64,000 nucleotides of DNA from Sphingobacterium athyrii (GCF_003071065.1 NZ_QCXX01000001.1:558001-622000), one strand, 5' to 3'. Counted from the stretch's first letter, positions 20,452 through 29,201 are shown. Translations and numbers: made by a program. The notes: a model not told the origin generated them from the sequence alone.

Positions 20452-22035
20452 TTAGTGCACACTTGACATGTCGATCTGCGTCTTGCCCTGTTTGATCATC
20501 AGCACAAAAGGTACACAGATCAAAAATACAACCCCCAAATAGAGGAATACATCCATGTAAGACAGTACAGTTGCCTGCTTCATGACATTCATGTCCAGTA
20601 TTTGGTGCGCTTTGGCCAATGCTTCATTTGAAGCAAAGCCTTTCGCCTGAAAGCTCATCTGCAGCTGCTGTACACGTTGCTGTACCTCAAACTTACTCGG
20701 ATCCAGATTGGCAACTAAGTCAACACGGTGCTTTTGAGAGTCACGCGCGATAAAAGTTGTGATCAGTGCAATACCAAATGAACCACCCAGCTGACGCATC
20801 ATACCCGTAAATGCCGCTCCCTCACCGATGGATTTACCATGGAGGGTAGACAGGGATAAAGTCATTACAGGAACAAATAGCAAACCCAAACCTACCCCAC
20901 GAATGATAAGCGGCCAAAACATATGTTCAGATCCAGTATCGTTTGTCATTAGACTATACATCCAAAAACAAAACCCAAAGAAAATGCTCAATCCAACTGC
21001 AACCATATACTTCTGAGGTACACCATTCTGGATCATTTTTCCAATAAATGGCATCATAATCCCGGTCATAATCGAACTTGGCAATAGCAATAGACCTGCA
21101 TCCGTTGCCGTCCAACCCAATATCGATTGCGTGTAAATCGGGATAATAAAGGTCGATCCAAATAAGCCGAAACCGAGGATAAAACTCATTACCACCCCTA
21201 CCTGTAAATTCTTATCACGCAATACCCTCAGGTTAACTATAGGTTTGTCATATACCAGCTCCCGCCAGATAAAGAACAATAGTCCGAATACAGATAATAT
21301 GGACAGACCTAAGATTAGCGGGTCATCAAACCAATCATCCTGTTGACCATGTTCCAGTACAAACTGCAGTGAACCAATAAACATAATTAAAAAGATCACG
21401 CCGAACCAATCCACCTCTTTTGCCGATTGCTTTTGGCTATATTTCGGACTACGCACAAAGGACAAGGTCAGCAAAGTAGCTATAATTCCCAATGGTACAT
21501 TGATGTAAAAAATATAAGGCCAGGAGAAATTGTCTATGATATAACCACCCAGAGGCGGGCCCAATGTAGGTCCAATAATAACCCCCATACCGTAAATAGC
21601 CTGTGCCATACTACGTTTCTCTTTGGGGTAACTTTCTGTGATAATGGTCTGTGCGGTCACTAGTAAAGCGCCCCCACCCATTCCTTGCAGGAAGCGGAAT
21701 GCGACAAGCTCCCAGATATTGGTTGCGTTTCCACACAAAAATGAAGATATTGTAAATATGACAATTGACGCCGCAAAGTAATTACGTCTTCCAAACTGTT
21801 GGGACAACCAACTCGTCATCGGAATCACAATTACGTTAGCAATGGCATAAGCCGTAATAACCCAGGCCACGTCTGTCAACGTTGCCCCTAACGATCCTTT
21901 CATATCGTTTAAGGCCACATTCACAATCGTCGTATCCACGATTTCCAGCAACGCACAGAGCACGGCTGTAATCGTGATGACTACGCGTCGAAAACCATAT
22001 TCAACCAGATTATCTTGTTGATTTAAATTTTCCAT
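20452..22035 (-). CDS. DHA2-family MFS multidrug exporter (EmrB/QacA type)
   Basis: The 527-residue protein has 14 predicted membrane helices, the DHA2 drug:H+ antiporter build. Motifs include LEIVDTTIVNVALNDMKG in TM1 (motif D1), WLSQQFGRRNYF (motif A) and GMGVIIGPTLGPPLGGYI in TM5 (motif C). It forms the inner-membrane pump of a tripartite exporter with the adjoining adaptor and TolC-like channel. It is the last gene of a four-gene operon, 2 bp after the adaptor gene, with a terminator behind it. Confidence 0.95.
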   Translation of the reverse strand: MENLNQQDNLVEYGFRRVVITITAVLCALLEIVDTTIVNVALNDMKGSLGATLTDVAWVITAYAIANVIVIPMTSWLSQQFGRRNYFAASIVIFTISSFLCGNATNIWELVAFRFLQGMGGGALLVTAQTIITESYPKEKRSMAQAIYGMGVIIGPTLGPPLGGYIIDNFSWPYIFYINVPLGIIATLLTLSFVRSPKYSQKQSAKEVDWFGVIFLIMFIGSLQFVLEHGQQDDWFDDPLILGLSILSVFGLLFFIWRELVYDKPIVNLRVLRDKNLQVGVVMSFILGFGLFGSTFIIPIYTQSILGWTATDAGLLLLPSSIMTGIMMPFIGKMIQNGVPQKYMVAVGLSIFFGFCFWMYSLMTNDTGSEHMFWPLIIRGVGLGLLFVPVMTLSLSTLHGKSIGEGAAFTGMMRQLGGSFGIALITTFIARDSQKHRVDLVANLDPSKFEVQQRVQQLQMSFQAKGFASNEALAKAHQILDMNVMKQATVLSYMDVFLYLGVVFLICVPFVLMIKQGKTQIDMSSVH

Positions 22036-22037
22036 AG

Positions 22038-23141
22038 TTATTGAACATGCACATCTACGTCAGCATTCATGCCCGGTCTGAGCAAAGCAACGTTTTCAGC
22101 TTTATTATCTTTTGTCAATTTGATTTTTACCGGCAGGCGTTGTACTGTTTTTACAAAGTTACCAGTTGCATTGTCCGGAGGCAATAAAGAGAAACGTGAC
22201 CCAGTCGCCGGAGAAAAGGAATTGACCTCACCATCAAATTCGATATTTGGATAAGCATCTACCCTAATACCTACTTTTTGACCGGGTTTCATTTTTTGCA
22301 ATTGTGTCTCTTTGAAATTCGCAACCACCCAAGTTTCAATATTATCAACAATATAAAATAAAGACTGCCCCGGGTTGATCATCTGACCGGGCTGCACCTT
22401 GATATTCGATACCTGACCATCAACAGAGGCTAGCACAGCAGTATAAGACAGATTTAATTTTGCAGCCTCTAATTGCGCCTTTGCCCGCTTTATATTCGCC
22501 TCAGCAACAGATGTCTGTTTAGAAGCTACGGTAGTCTTACTTACGATGGCATTCCGTTGTGAAGCGCTTGCGTTGCGCTGTTGTTGTAAGATTTCCACTT
22601 GTTTATCCGCTTCTAATTTAGTCGTTAAAGCCTGCTCATATTGCTGCTTTGTGATGGACTGATTATTATATAGATTTTGGTAACGGATATAGTCGTTGTT
22701 CGCTTGTTTCGCACGGATACGTGCTGCCTCAATGCTTCCTAAATTTGATTGAATCGTTGCGTCTGAGATCGCTACATTAGCAGAAGATGCCGAAACATCC
22801 GCCTTTGATACATCAAAGCTACTTTCAGCAGCAGCCAATGCCGCTTCCGCTTCGTCCACACGGACCTGATAATCTTGGCTTTCAATCGTAAACAAAGTAT
22901 CCCCTTTTTTCACCAAATCATTGTCCTTGACGTAAACCTTGGAAATAAATCCACCCACACGCGGGATAATCGGACTCATATTCTTCTCAACCTGCGCATC
23001 GTCAGTGGTCTCATGCGCTTGACCGTGCAAATATTTATAACCTCCGTAAGCCCCACCGAAGATGACCAAAGCGGCCAGAATAATTGTGAATTTTTTATTT
23101 GTACCTTTTTTTTCAGGTGCGTTTTCTACTGTATTTTCCAT
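22038..23141 (-). CDS. HlyD/EmrA-type membrane fusion adaptor
   Basis: The 367-residue protein has one N-terminal membrane helix (FTIILAALVIFGGAYGGYKYL) and a periplasmic part. The lipoyl half GGFISKVYVKDNDLVKKGDT is followed by a long coiled-coil hairpin rich in Ala, Gln and Lys (about 80-215). The second lipoyl half and barrel follow (VDGQVSNIKVQPGQMINPGQ). This matches EmrA, which spans the periplasm between an MFS pump and TolC. It is separated by 14 bp from the TolC-like gene and 2 bp from the pump gene. Confidence 0.95.
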   Translation of the reverse strand: MENTVENAPEKKGTNKKFTIILAALVIFGGAYGGYKYLHGQAHETTDDAQVEKNMSPIIPRVGGFISKVYVKDNDLVKKGDTLFTIESQDYQVRVDEAEAALAAAESSFDVSKADVSASSANVAISDATIQSNLGSIEAARIRAKQANNDYIRYQNLYNNQSITKQQYEQALTTKLEADKQVEILQQQRNASASQRNAIVSKTTVASKQTSVAEANIKRAKAQLEAAKLNLSYTAVLASVDGQVSNIKVQPGQMINPGQSLFYIVDNIETWVVANFKETQLQKMKPGQKVGIRVDAYPNIEFDGEVNSFSPATGSRFSLLPPDNATGNFVKTVQRLPVKIKLTKDNKAENVALLRPGMNADVDVHVQ

Positions 23142-23155
23142 GTCTAGATTAATTG

Positions 23156-24466
23156 CTATTTAATATTTAATGACCCATTTGCCAACAGTAAGTCATAGTA
23201 TTTTTCAATTGTATTTGCTTTGCTGATTGCCAGATTTATTTTGCTCTGAAGCTGTTGAACATCTGCTGTCAATAAATCATCCGTATCCGCAATGCCATTA
23301 TCATACTTATCTTTTGTGATACGGTAATTTTCAACGGCCTGATCTAATGCCTGACGGTACACCACATCTTGTTTTTGTGCCAGCATATAGCTTTCATTCG
23401 CCTGTTGCACCTGAACTTTTACCCGGTCATTGAGCAGTTCTAGGTTCTCATCAATTTGCTTGATCCGGTTCTTAACGACATTCACCTCTCTCTTATTCTT
23501 ATACAAAGAACCTATATCATAAGATATTCCAACACCTACCATGGCAGCGTTCGTTACCGTAACGACTTTCTGTAGACCAAAAGCATTGTAACCAGCGGTT
23601 GCCGAAACTGTAGGCAATGTAGCCGCTTTTGTCACTTTTAACTGATCCTCCGCAACCAAGCGCTGAGACTCCATGGACTTCACATCAGAACGTACGGTCT
23701 TGGCAGTTTCGTAAGACGCCTTCAAACCTAAATCTAGCCCATTCACTTCACCTAAATTGATCTGATCCAACTGCGTATCTTCGTCAATTTTCAGAAAATT
23801 AGCCAGTTGATAATTGAGCACCTTAATATTTTTCTGCGCTTCCTGAAGCGATACCTGATAGTTTGATAGCTGCAATTCCGCTTTTAACAGGTCGTTTCGC
23901 GCGATCAAACCATTGTCCAACATCGCTTTGAAATCTGAAACCCGTTGCTCAGACTGCTTGATATTTTCAGCAATCAACAAATTGGTTTGCTGCGCCTTAT
24001 ACAAGCTCAGATAGAGATTTACTGCGCGGATAGCCAATTGTTCTTTACTAGCAACAGCGTTCCATTCCTCGGCTTTTAGCACATCTTTTGCAATATCAAT
24101 TCCCCCTTTGATCCGCCCACCTGTATAGATTGGCATACTCACAGAAGCCTGTCCCAACCACAATTGATTTGCAGCGATATCCGGTGCGGAGCCCCCTTCA
24201 CCCAGTGCCAACTTTAGATTAACATTCGGCGTGGTCATCGCCATATATTGCCCGCTCAATTTTGCATCAGGAAGCTGTTTCGATTTGGCACTTTCGACCT
24301 CAAGCTGTCTTCCCAATATTTTGGTATCGGCAGTTTTCGCTTCCACACTTTGGTTTGCAGCCATGTGAATTATTTCTTCCAAAGTCAAGTGTTTGTTGTC
24401 TTGCGCCAGCAAACCCAAAGGACTTAAAAGCAATAAAGCACTTAAATTGGCCAACTTATTTTTCAT
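23156..24466 (-). CDS. TolC-family outer-membrane efflux protein
   Basis: The 436-residue product starts with a signal peptide ending LLAQD and has no lipobox, so it is a non-lipidated TolC-type channel, unlike the two NodT-type lipoproteins in this window. Long amphipathic helical hairpins make up most of the sequence; SVSMPIYTGGRIKGGIDIA (about 110-130) is the typical strand region, and the C-terminal YDNGIADTDDLLTADVQQL is the family's second-repeat motif. Its start overlaps the end of the TetR gene by 11 bp, indicating coupled expression. Confidence 0.93.
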   Translation of the reverse strand: MKNKLANLSALLLLSPLGLLAQDNKHLTLEEIIHMAANQSVEAKTADTKILGRQLEVESAKSKQLPDAKLSGQYMAMTTPNVNLKLALGEGGSAPDIAANQLWLGQASVSMPIYTGGRIKGGIDIAKDVLKAEEWNAVASKEQLAIRAVNLYLSLYKAQQTNLLIAENIKQSEQRVSDFKAMLDNGLIARNDLLKAELQLSNYQVSLQEAQKNIKVLNYQLANFLKIDEDTQLDQINLGEVNGLDLGLKASYETAKTVRSDVKSMESQRLVAEDQLKVTKAATLPTVSATAGYNAFGLQKVVTVTNAAMVGVGISYDIGSLYKNKREVNVVKNRIKQIDENLELLNDRVKVQVQQANESYMLAQKQDVVYRQALDQAVENYRITKDKYDNGIADTDDLLTADVQQLQSKINLAISKANTIEKYYDLLLANGSLNIK

Positions 24467-25073
24467 ATGTCAATAAAGCTTTAATTGTTTTCTGTATGAA
24501 TTCTGTTAACGTTGTTTCTATATATTGGCCATAACCTTCGTCATCGGCTATTCCTAATTGATCCTGTAAAAAGACCTGATTCATCTGAAAGTTCATAAAC
24601 GTCCCCATCATCATGGAATGAATCAAAATAGGATCATTACCCGCTTTAAATACCCCGTCTGCTATACCACCATTAATAATGGATGCAATGACCTCCAAAT
24701 TGTGAATTTTTAATCTTTTGAAAGCATCCGAAATCAGCATCCGCTGCTTTAAGGTACTTTCAATTGCAATAACACGATAGAGTTTCCGATGAGAGCTCAT
24801 CGATTTAACATACCTGTCCACCATCACGTCAATTTTGTCAAGCGCATTGCCGACTACTGAGAGTTCATCCACATTGATCATGAAATCTGGAACGCGCCAT
24901 TCAAAAAAGGTATCCAGTAGCTTATCTTTTGACCCAAAATAATAGTTGATCATAGCCACATTAACATTTGCTTCATGTGCGATATCGCGCACGGAAGTTC
25001 CATCAAAACCTTTTGTCGCAAAAAGTCGCTCAGCTGCAAGGAGGATATCTATTTGTTTATCGTTAAATTCCAT
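24456..25073 (-). CDS. TetR/AcrR-family repressor of the efflux operon
   Basis: The 205-residue protein has an N-terminal TetR DNA-binding domain: ILLAAERLFATKGFDGTSVR, then DIAHEANVNVAMINYYFGSKDKLL (helix-turn-helix at about 27-50). The C-terminal helical part would bind a small effector. It is the first gene of the operon and its promoter carries two palindromes that overlap the core promoter elements, so autoregulation and co-regulation of the three transport genes are very likely. The effector is unknown; toxic hydrophobic compounds are usual for the family. Confidence 0.95.
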   Translation of the reverse strand: MEFNDKQIDILLAAERLFATKGFDGTSVRDIAHEANVNVAMINYYFGSKDKLLDTFFEWRVPDFMINVDELSVVGNALDKIDVMVDRYVKSMSSHRKLYRVIAIESTLKQRMLISDAFKRLKIHNLEVIASIINGGIADGVFKAGNDPILIHSMMMGTFMNFQMNQVFLQDQLGIADDEGYGQYIETTLTEFIQKTIKALLTYEK

Positions 25074-25149
25074 GTAAAAACCCTTAACTTTTTATAGCTA
25101 ATTCCACCTGTTATCCAACAGATAAAATCGTCTTTTGTTAAATGCGGGA

Positions 25150-25187
25150 CAAAGTTAAACAAACGTTTAATTTAAACAAGTGTTTAA
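25150..25187 (-). promoter_or_regulatory. Promoter of the TetR-efflux operon with twin operators
   Basis: On the minus strand a TTG (25177-25179) lies exactly 19 bp before TAACTTTG (25150-25157), the full Bacteroidota promoter pattern. Two copies of TTAAAC-N4-GTTTAA occur at 25155-25170 and 25172-25187, 17 bp apart centre to centre. One overlaps the -7 box and the other covers the -33 TTG. This is a textbook repressor arrangement and the likely target of the TetR protein encoded 77 bp downstream. Confidence 0.85.
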
Positions 25188-25284
25188 TTATTAAATTTAT
25201 GTCAAAAAATACAGCAGAATATGCTACACAAAAAAGTTAAATGACCACAATAAAGTGATTTACAGCACGACACCCCATAAACAC

Positions 25285-25317
25285 AAAAACCATTTAAAGG
25301 GTCTTTAAATGGTTTTT
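25285..25317 (-). terminator. Bidirectional terminator between DoxX gene and TetR promoter
   Basis: A perfect 15-bp stem, AAAAACCATTTAAAG (25285-25299) and CTTTAAATGGTTTTT (25303-25317), has a 3-nt loop. It insulates the efflux promoter from transcription of the DoxX gene. The rest of the 25074-25401 interval holds the promoter above and nothing else recognised. Confidence 0.85.
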
Positions 25318-25401
25318 GTATCGTTTTTACAACAAAAAAATACGATAAACTAGTCATCCAAAGCATCTATCAAACAAATAGACGACAGATCAGGCGAAAG
25401 G

Positions 25402-25788
25402 CTATCCAAGTTTTTTTTCGGCAGGTCTAAAATACCAGGATACCGCAATTAGAACCAAATAAAGCAAAGCTGGAGCCATTAAACCAAAAGCATCCCCTAC
25501 CATAAGATGAGAATACAACGCTCCGGTTGCCGTAAAGAAAATACCAGCATAAGCCCATTCCTTCAATAGCGGTCTCTTTGGTGACAGCAGGGCGATGACA
25601 GCCAAAATCTTCCAGAGACCAAGCAGCGGTAGTATATAGTGGGGATAGCCCAAATGATCTACATTTTGTACGCCACCAGCACCCTCAGTTTTGATACTAA
25701 AGACCTGTATGATAGCGGTAGACATCAATCCCAAAGACAACCATGCCGTTGCGACCCAATAGATTATTTTATCTCTCTTTTTCATCAT
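25402..25788 (-). CDS. DoxX-family membrane protein
   Basis: The 128-residue protein has four hydrophobic helices and the DoxX pattern seen in small Bacteroidota members, including HYILPLLGLWKILAVIALL and the C-terminal LMAPALLYLVLIAVSWYF. The biochemical role of these proteins is poorly defined; they often sit in operons with VOC, SRPBCC and ArsR-family genes and have been linked to redox stress. Here the upstream gene is a broken VOC gene whose stop overlaps this start by 20 bp, so DoxX is probably translated by coupling to that remnant. Confidence 0.85.
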   Translation of the reverse strand: MMKKRDKIIYWVATAWLSLGLMSTAIIQVFSIKTEGAGGVQNVDHLGYPHYILPLLGLWKILAVIALLSPKRPLLKEWAYAGIFFTATGALYSHLMVGDAFGLMAPALLYLVLIAVSWYFRPAEKKLG

Positions 25789-25969
25789 TATTTTTATTGT
25801 TTAAATAGTATTTAAAATTAGCCAAACCAATATCCTGATGATCGACTTTGACCCCCATATAATACGGACTATCCAAATCGGATTCTACGTCCAATAATTT
25901 TGCGAATAACGCTTTCGATTGTGCCATATCTTGCATCGGATAGCGCACTGTTTTAATTCCCTGATTCAT
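25769..25969 (-). pseudogene. Truncated VOC-family (glyoxalase-like) gene
   Basis: The 66-residue frame begins as a normal VOC protein (MNQGIKTVRYPMQDMAQSKA, then PYYMGVKVDHQDIGL to about residue 50). It then changes to an unrelated Asn/Lys-rich tail and stops. A complete VOC protein of this type needs about 120 residues, so the second half of the fold, with its metal ligands, is missing. The join to the DoxX start is compact, suggesting an internal deletion rather than one point mutation. It may persist only as a translated leader for the DoxX gene. Confidence 0.75.
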
Positions 25970-26111
25970 TGATTATATAATTTTGCCTCCTCTTCTTGAT
26001 TTTCAGCAACTCCCGTTTTTACAGCTACAGCTCCACCAACTATTTGTTATGCAATGCATTACTAAATCACAACCTAAACCGGCGATTCATAAATAACAAG
26101 GCTTCACTACG

Positions 26112-26156
26112 TGTAGCTATTTGACTACAAATATACATGTAGTTATTTGACTACAA
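26112..26156 (-). promoter_or_regulatory. Promoter with tandem 18-bp operators upstream of the VOC remnant-DoxX operon
   Basis: TGTAG-N8-CTACA occurs twice (26112-26129 and 26138-26155), the copies being near-identical direct repeats with a 26-bp period. On the minus strand TATATTTG (26128-26135) is a perfect -7 box with a TTG (26154-26156) 18 bp before it, so the operators flank and overlap the core promoter. A short CTAC-GT-GTAG palindrome abuts the first copy. The regulator is not encoded next to it. Nothing else was recognised between 25970 and 26291. Confidence 0.75.
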
Positions 26157-26291
26157 AATATTTTTTGTCTTTTTTTTCAGATTAATGTAAATTCGAGTAA
26201 TTTCTATCCCCAAGTGTTTTCTAAGCATACTGCGGATTGAAATGCCAATTACATACAGCAATACCAGTATTCACCATAAAACAGCATTTGA

Positions 26292-27350
26292 TTGAAAATT
26301 TATCTTTTTACACTATTCATGAGCCTATCGCTGCTTTCAGCAGCACAGCCCCGGCATATAAGGCTAATAGGCGCTGTTTCAGCGGACAATTTCGCTGCGT
26401 ATTTTAATACAGACACGGTACAGTTGAGCCAGCTAAATACAAGCAAAACACCTGCAGGAGTTTTTGTTGCTTACAGAAAAGCTGATACACTTAATTTCAA
26501 GCATGAATTTTATCAGAGCTTTGAAGCTGAAAATTACATCAGGGTTGGATTGGCATTTTACGCGAGAAAAGGAAATGACTACCAGCTGTCCTTCAAGAAT
26601 GACAATGCGTTCTTTTGTGCTTCGTGCAATAATATGAGTTATTATAACGTAAATGCCAGCCGCGATACCGTAAGCATCTCGATTTCGTGGGGGCCGAATG
26701 CGCATGGTCGAAATGAGGGTTATTGTTTTGTCTATAGACCGGCGACAAAACGCTGGCAATTGGCTGAACGAGATAATTCCGGATCGGATGACGAAGGTAC
26801 AAGCAGCAGCGAATATATGACCTATTCTAAAAACGTCAAGGTTTATCTAGACGACTACGATGCTGAGTCCTTATCTTATGATTCCACAGTGGTAAGCAAT
26901 CAGCGGATCGCTCTGAGCTACAAGCCCGGAGACTATGCTACTCTCCTTCGCTCGTTGAAGGAAATACCTAAAAATAGCCTATTTCTGCTACCTAAAGTTT
27001 TTAACGAGCATACAGCAAAATATTTTATGGAAAATGGTCTGAGCGAAGACCAGCCTGACAATACAAATCCAATTCATGGTAAAAATGTCCTTTCGGCCAA
27101 TGAGATTGGTTATTTTCTGGAGCAGGCGAATCAGCTGGATGCGGCGCAAGTTTTTTTAGATAAAGTAATTGAGCGTTTTCCTGAGCGTGAGGTTGCCTAT
27201 TTAAACCGTGGCGATGTGTTTTTCAAAAGAGGGCAATCTTCTTTCAAGCAAGCTGTCAACGATTACCGCACCTACGTTGCACTCATGAATAAACGCGGTC
27301 TGCAGGCAAAAATTCCACAACGGGTCGTCAAATTTCTGAGCACACATTAA
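26292..27350 (+). CDS. Exported hypothetical protein with a C-terminal TPR-like region
   Basis: The start is TTG at 26292, chosen because it gives an intact signal peptide (KIYLFTLFMSLSLLSAAQ); the ATG at 26319 would leave a very short one. The 352-residue product has a beta-rich N-terminal domain with a Cys-x-x-Cys pair (FFCASCNNMSYY, near residue 114) and then an acidic linker. The C-terminal part is helical with a tetratricopeptide-like repeat: EIGYFLEQANQLDAAQVFLD followed by AYLNRGDVFFKRG. It is probably periplasmic and may take part in protein contacts. No function can be assigned. Confidence 0.75.
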   Translation: MKIYLFTLFMSLSLLSAAQPRHIRLIGAVSADNFAAYFNTDTVQLSQLNTSKTPAGVFVAYRKADTLNFKHEFYQSFEAENYIRVGLAFYARKGNDYQLSFKNDNAFFCASCNNMSYYNVNASRDTVSISISWGPNAHGRNEGYCFVYRPATKRWQLAERDNSGSDDEGTSSSEYMTYSKNVKVYLDDYDAESLSYDSTVVSNQRIALSYKPGDYATLLRSLKEIPKNSLFLLPKVFNEHTAKYFMENGLSEDQPDNTNPIHGKNVLSANEIGYFLEQANQLDAAQVFLDKVIERFPEREVAYLNRGDVFFKRGQSSFKQAVNDYRTYVALMNKRGLQAKIPQRVVKFLSTH

Positions 27351-27371
27351 TCTTGAAGAACTTGCCAGCTC

Positions 27372-28379
27372 CTAATTTAAGATCCTATAAACCATTTCTT
27401 TGAGAATCTCCTCACTATTGAAATTGCTGGGCACATTGACGCCCTTTGATTTAAGGTCAGTCTCTTTGAGGACATTCAATACATCAAAAGTTTTCCGGCG
27501 GTTGTAATTTCGGGCAGCCAGTTCATACTCTTTCAGGAAAAACGGATGCACCCCCAATTCTTTCGCGGCAATGGATTTATCAATGAGATAATGGTATTTT
27601 AGTATTTTGGTGAAATAAGTAGCCACCTGTCCGACCACCATCACCAGCGGGTTATTCTTTGGGTTTGCCACAAAATAATCCACAATCTGATAAGCTTTCA
27701 AGGCGTTGCGTTTTGCTAGTGCGGTATTGAGCTCAAATACGTTGAAGTCTTTTGAAATACCGATATTACGTTCCACATCATCTACGCTGATCTCCTGACT
27801 TTTCGGAACATTCAGCATCAGTTTATCCAATTCATTGGATACCTTGGCCAGATCATTGCCGAGATAATCCGCGATTAAAGCCGCTGCCTGCGGATGTATT
27901 CGCCAGCCGGCATCTTTAAGATATCCGCCGATCCAAGGCGCAACTTTATCATCGTATAATTTAGCCGCATCGATCACCAATCCAGCCTTCTCAAACACCT
28001 TGTATATTTTCTTTCGCTTATCGAATTTGCCATGCTTATAGCAAAATACCAAGATAGTTGTTGGTGTCAGATGTTCCAGATATTTCGTCAACAGCTCCTC
28101 CGTATCCGATTTCCATTTGAGTTCCTGGGCTTCCTTTACAATAATCACCTGATAATCGCTCATCATAGGATATCGTTTGGCGGCATTGACCACTGTGGAA
28201 ATATCGATATCCTTGCCGTAAAAAACAGATTGATCAAAGCCTTTTTGCGCCTCATTCAGCACTGTCGATTCCAGTGCATCTGCGATGGTATCAATAAAAT
28301 AACTTTCCTCCCCCTGTAGCAGATAGACCGGCTTAAAAGATCTGTTCTTGATATCGGATAAGATCGGATTTATGTTCAT
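27372..28379 (-). CDS. holA: DNA polymerase III delta subunit
   Basis: The 335-residue protein matches HolA, the clamp-loader subunit that opens the beta sliding clamp. The N-terminal signature PVYLLQGEESYFIDTIAD (about 18-35) is the usual start of the ATPase-like domain. Next come the KRYPMMSDYQVIIVKEAQEL segment and the domain II/III boundary with LIADYLGNDLAKVSNELDKL near residue 180. Length fits the Bacteroidota family (about 340). It is divergent from the HsdR_N-type gene, a neighbour often seen in this lineage as far as I recall. Confidence 0.92.
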   Translation of the reverse strand: MNINPILSDIKNRSFKPVYLLQGEESYFIDTIADALESTVLNEAQKGFDQSVFYGKDIDISTVVNAAKRYPMMSDYQVIIVKEAQELKWKSDTEELLTKYLEHLTPTTILVFCYKHGKFDKRKKIYKVFEKAGLVIDAAKLYDDKVAPWIGGYLKDAGWRIHPQAAALIADYLGNDLAKVSNELDKLMLNVPKSQEISVDDVERNIGISKDFNVFELNTALAKRNALKAYQIVDYFVANPKNNPLVMVVGQVATYFTKILKYHYLIDKSIAAKELGVHPFFLKEYELAARNYNRRKTFDVLNVLKETDLKSKGVNVPSNFNSEEILKEMVYRILN

Positions 28380-28558
28380 GTAAGCGAAATTACGATTTTA
28401 CCGTCAAATCTACATCAGTAAACCGATCAGAATTCATCCCGACGTTTGATCTATTTCGGTAAAAGAGATCTAACCAATTGATTAAAAGAAGCAATTATAA
28501 AGACGAAAAAAACCGCTTGGGGAATCTTATGATTTCCCTTTTTTTGCTAAAATTTTAG

Positions 28559-28566
28559 TATATTTG
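28559..28566 (+). promoter_or_regulatory. TAnnTTTG promoter box 3 nt before the HsdR_N gene
   Basis: TATATTTG is a perfect -7 box ending three bases before the ATG at 28570. If used, the transcript would begin at the start codon or within a base or two of it. Confidence 0.55.
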
Positions 28567-28569
28567 TGT

Positions 28570-29031
28570 ATGTTTTCACCGACACCGCTCAATTTGCCAC
28601 CATTCAAAGCTAAAATATCCAAAAAGAATAATGCGGTTTATATTTTTGACGAGCTGCGAAAAAAAGAGTTGGTATTGACGCCGGAGGAATGGGTCAGACA
28701 ACATTGGATAAATTATTTGGCATTGATCAAAAATTATCCAAAGTCACTGATGAATATTGAAGGCGGGTTAAAACTAAACAGTCTTCAGCGACGGAGTGAT
28801 TTATTGATTTATAACAGTAAAGGACATAAGGTGGTTTTGGCCGAATTCAAAGCACCACATATCAAGATCACACAAAAAGTATTCGAACAGATCGCCAATT
28901 ATAATTCGGTGCATCGTATCCCATACTTACTGGTGAGCAATGGCATAAATCATTATTATTGCAAAGTTGACTTTGACAACGAGTCTTATCAATTTATAGA
29001 AGAGCTTCCAGATTATGCTGAAATCGGCTAA
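28570..29031 (+). CDS. Solitary HsdR N-terminal-type nuclease-domain protein
   Basis: The 153-residue product has the PD-(D/E)xK core of the type I restriction enzyme HsdR N-terminal domain: an early Glu in NIEGGLKL, the catalytic Asp in RRSDLLIY and the E-x-K in VVLAEFKAP (about residues 80-100). The large helicase part of HsdR and any HsdM or HsdS genes are absent. Small proteins of this kind are widespread in Bacteroidota, so this is not a broken restriction gene but probably a house-keeping nuclease or nucleic-acid binding protein of unknown role. The ATG at 28570 was preferred over an in-frame TTG 6 bp upstream, which overlaps the promoter box. Confidence 0.85.
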   Translation: MFSPTPLNLPPFKAKISKKNNAVYIFDELRKKELVLTPEEWVRQHWINYLALIKNYPKSLMNIEGGLKLNSLQRRSDLLIYNSKGHKVVLAEFKAPHIKITQKVFEQIANYNSVHRIPYLLVSNGINHYYCKVDFDNESYQFIEELPDYAEIG

Positions 29032-29146
29032 GGACTTCTAAGTGAAATGGATAAAGCATAAGCCCTATTAATAAAACGCCTTTCTTTGCTGAAAGAGACC
29101 GTATCAAAAAAATGTAAAGTAGATGTAAAACATCTTTTCACTTTAT

Positions 29147-29175
29147 TTGATTTTTAAAATATAGTTTTATATTAG
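29147..29175 (+). promoter_or_regulatory. Probable clpPX promoter
   Basis: TTG (29147-29149) is followed after 18 bp by TATATTAG (29168-29175), one mismatch from TAnnTTTG. It lies 26 bp before the clpP start. A small hairpin AGATGT-AAA-ACATCT with following T residues at 29121-29139 may end the preceding transcript. Confidence 0.5.
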
Positions 29176-29201
29176 TCCTACAGAATAGAAAAAATAAAAA
29201 G

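Noticed and set aside
28570..29031. Type I restriction-modification system
   Set aside because: Only the nuclease-like N-terminal domain is present; no HsdM, HsdS or helicase part is encoded in the window.
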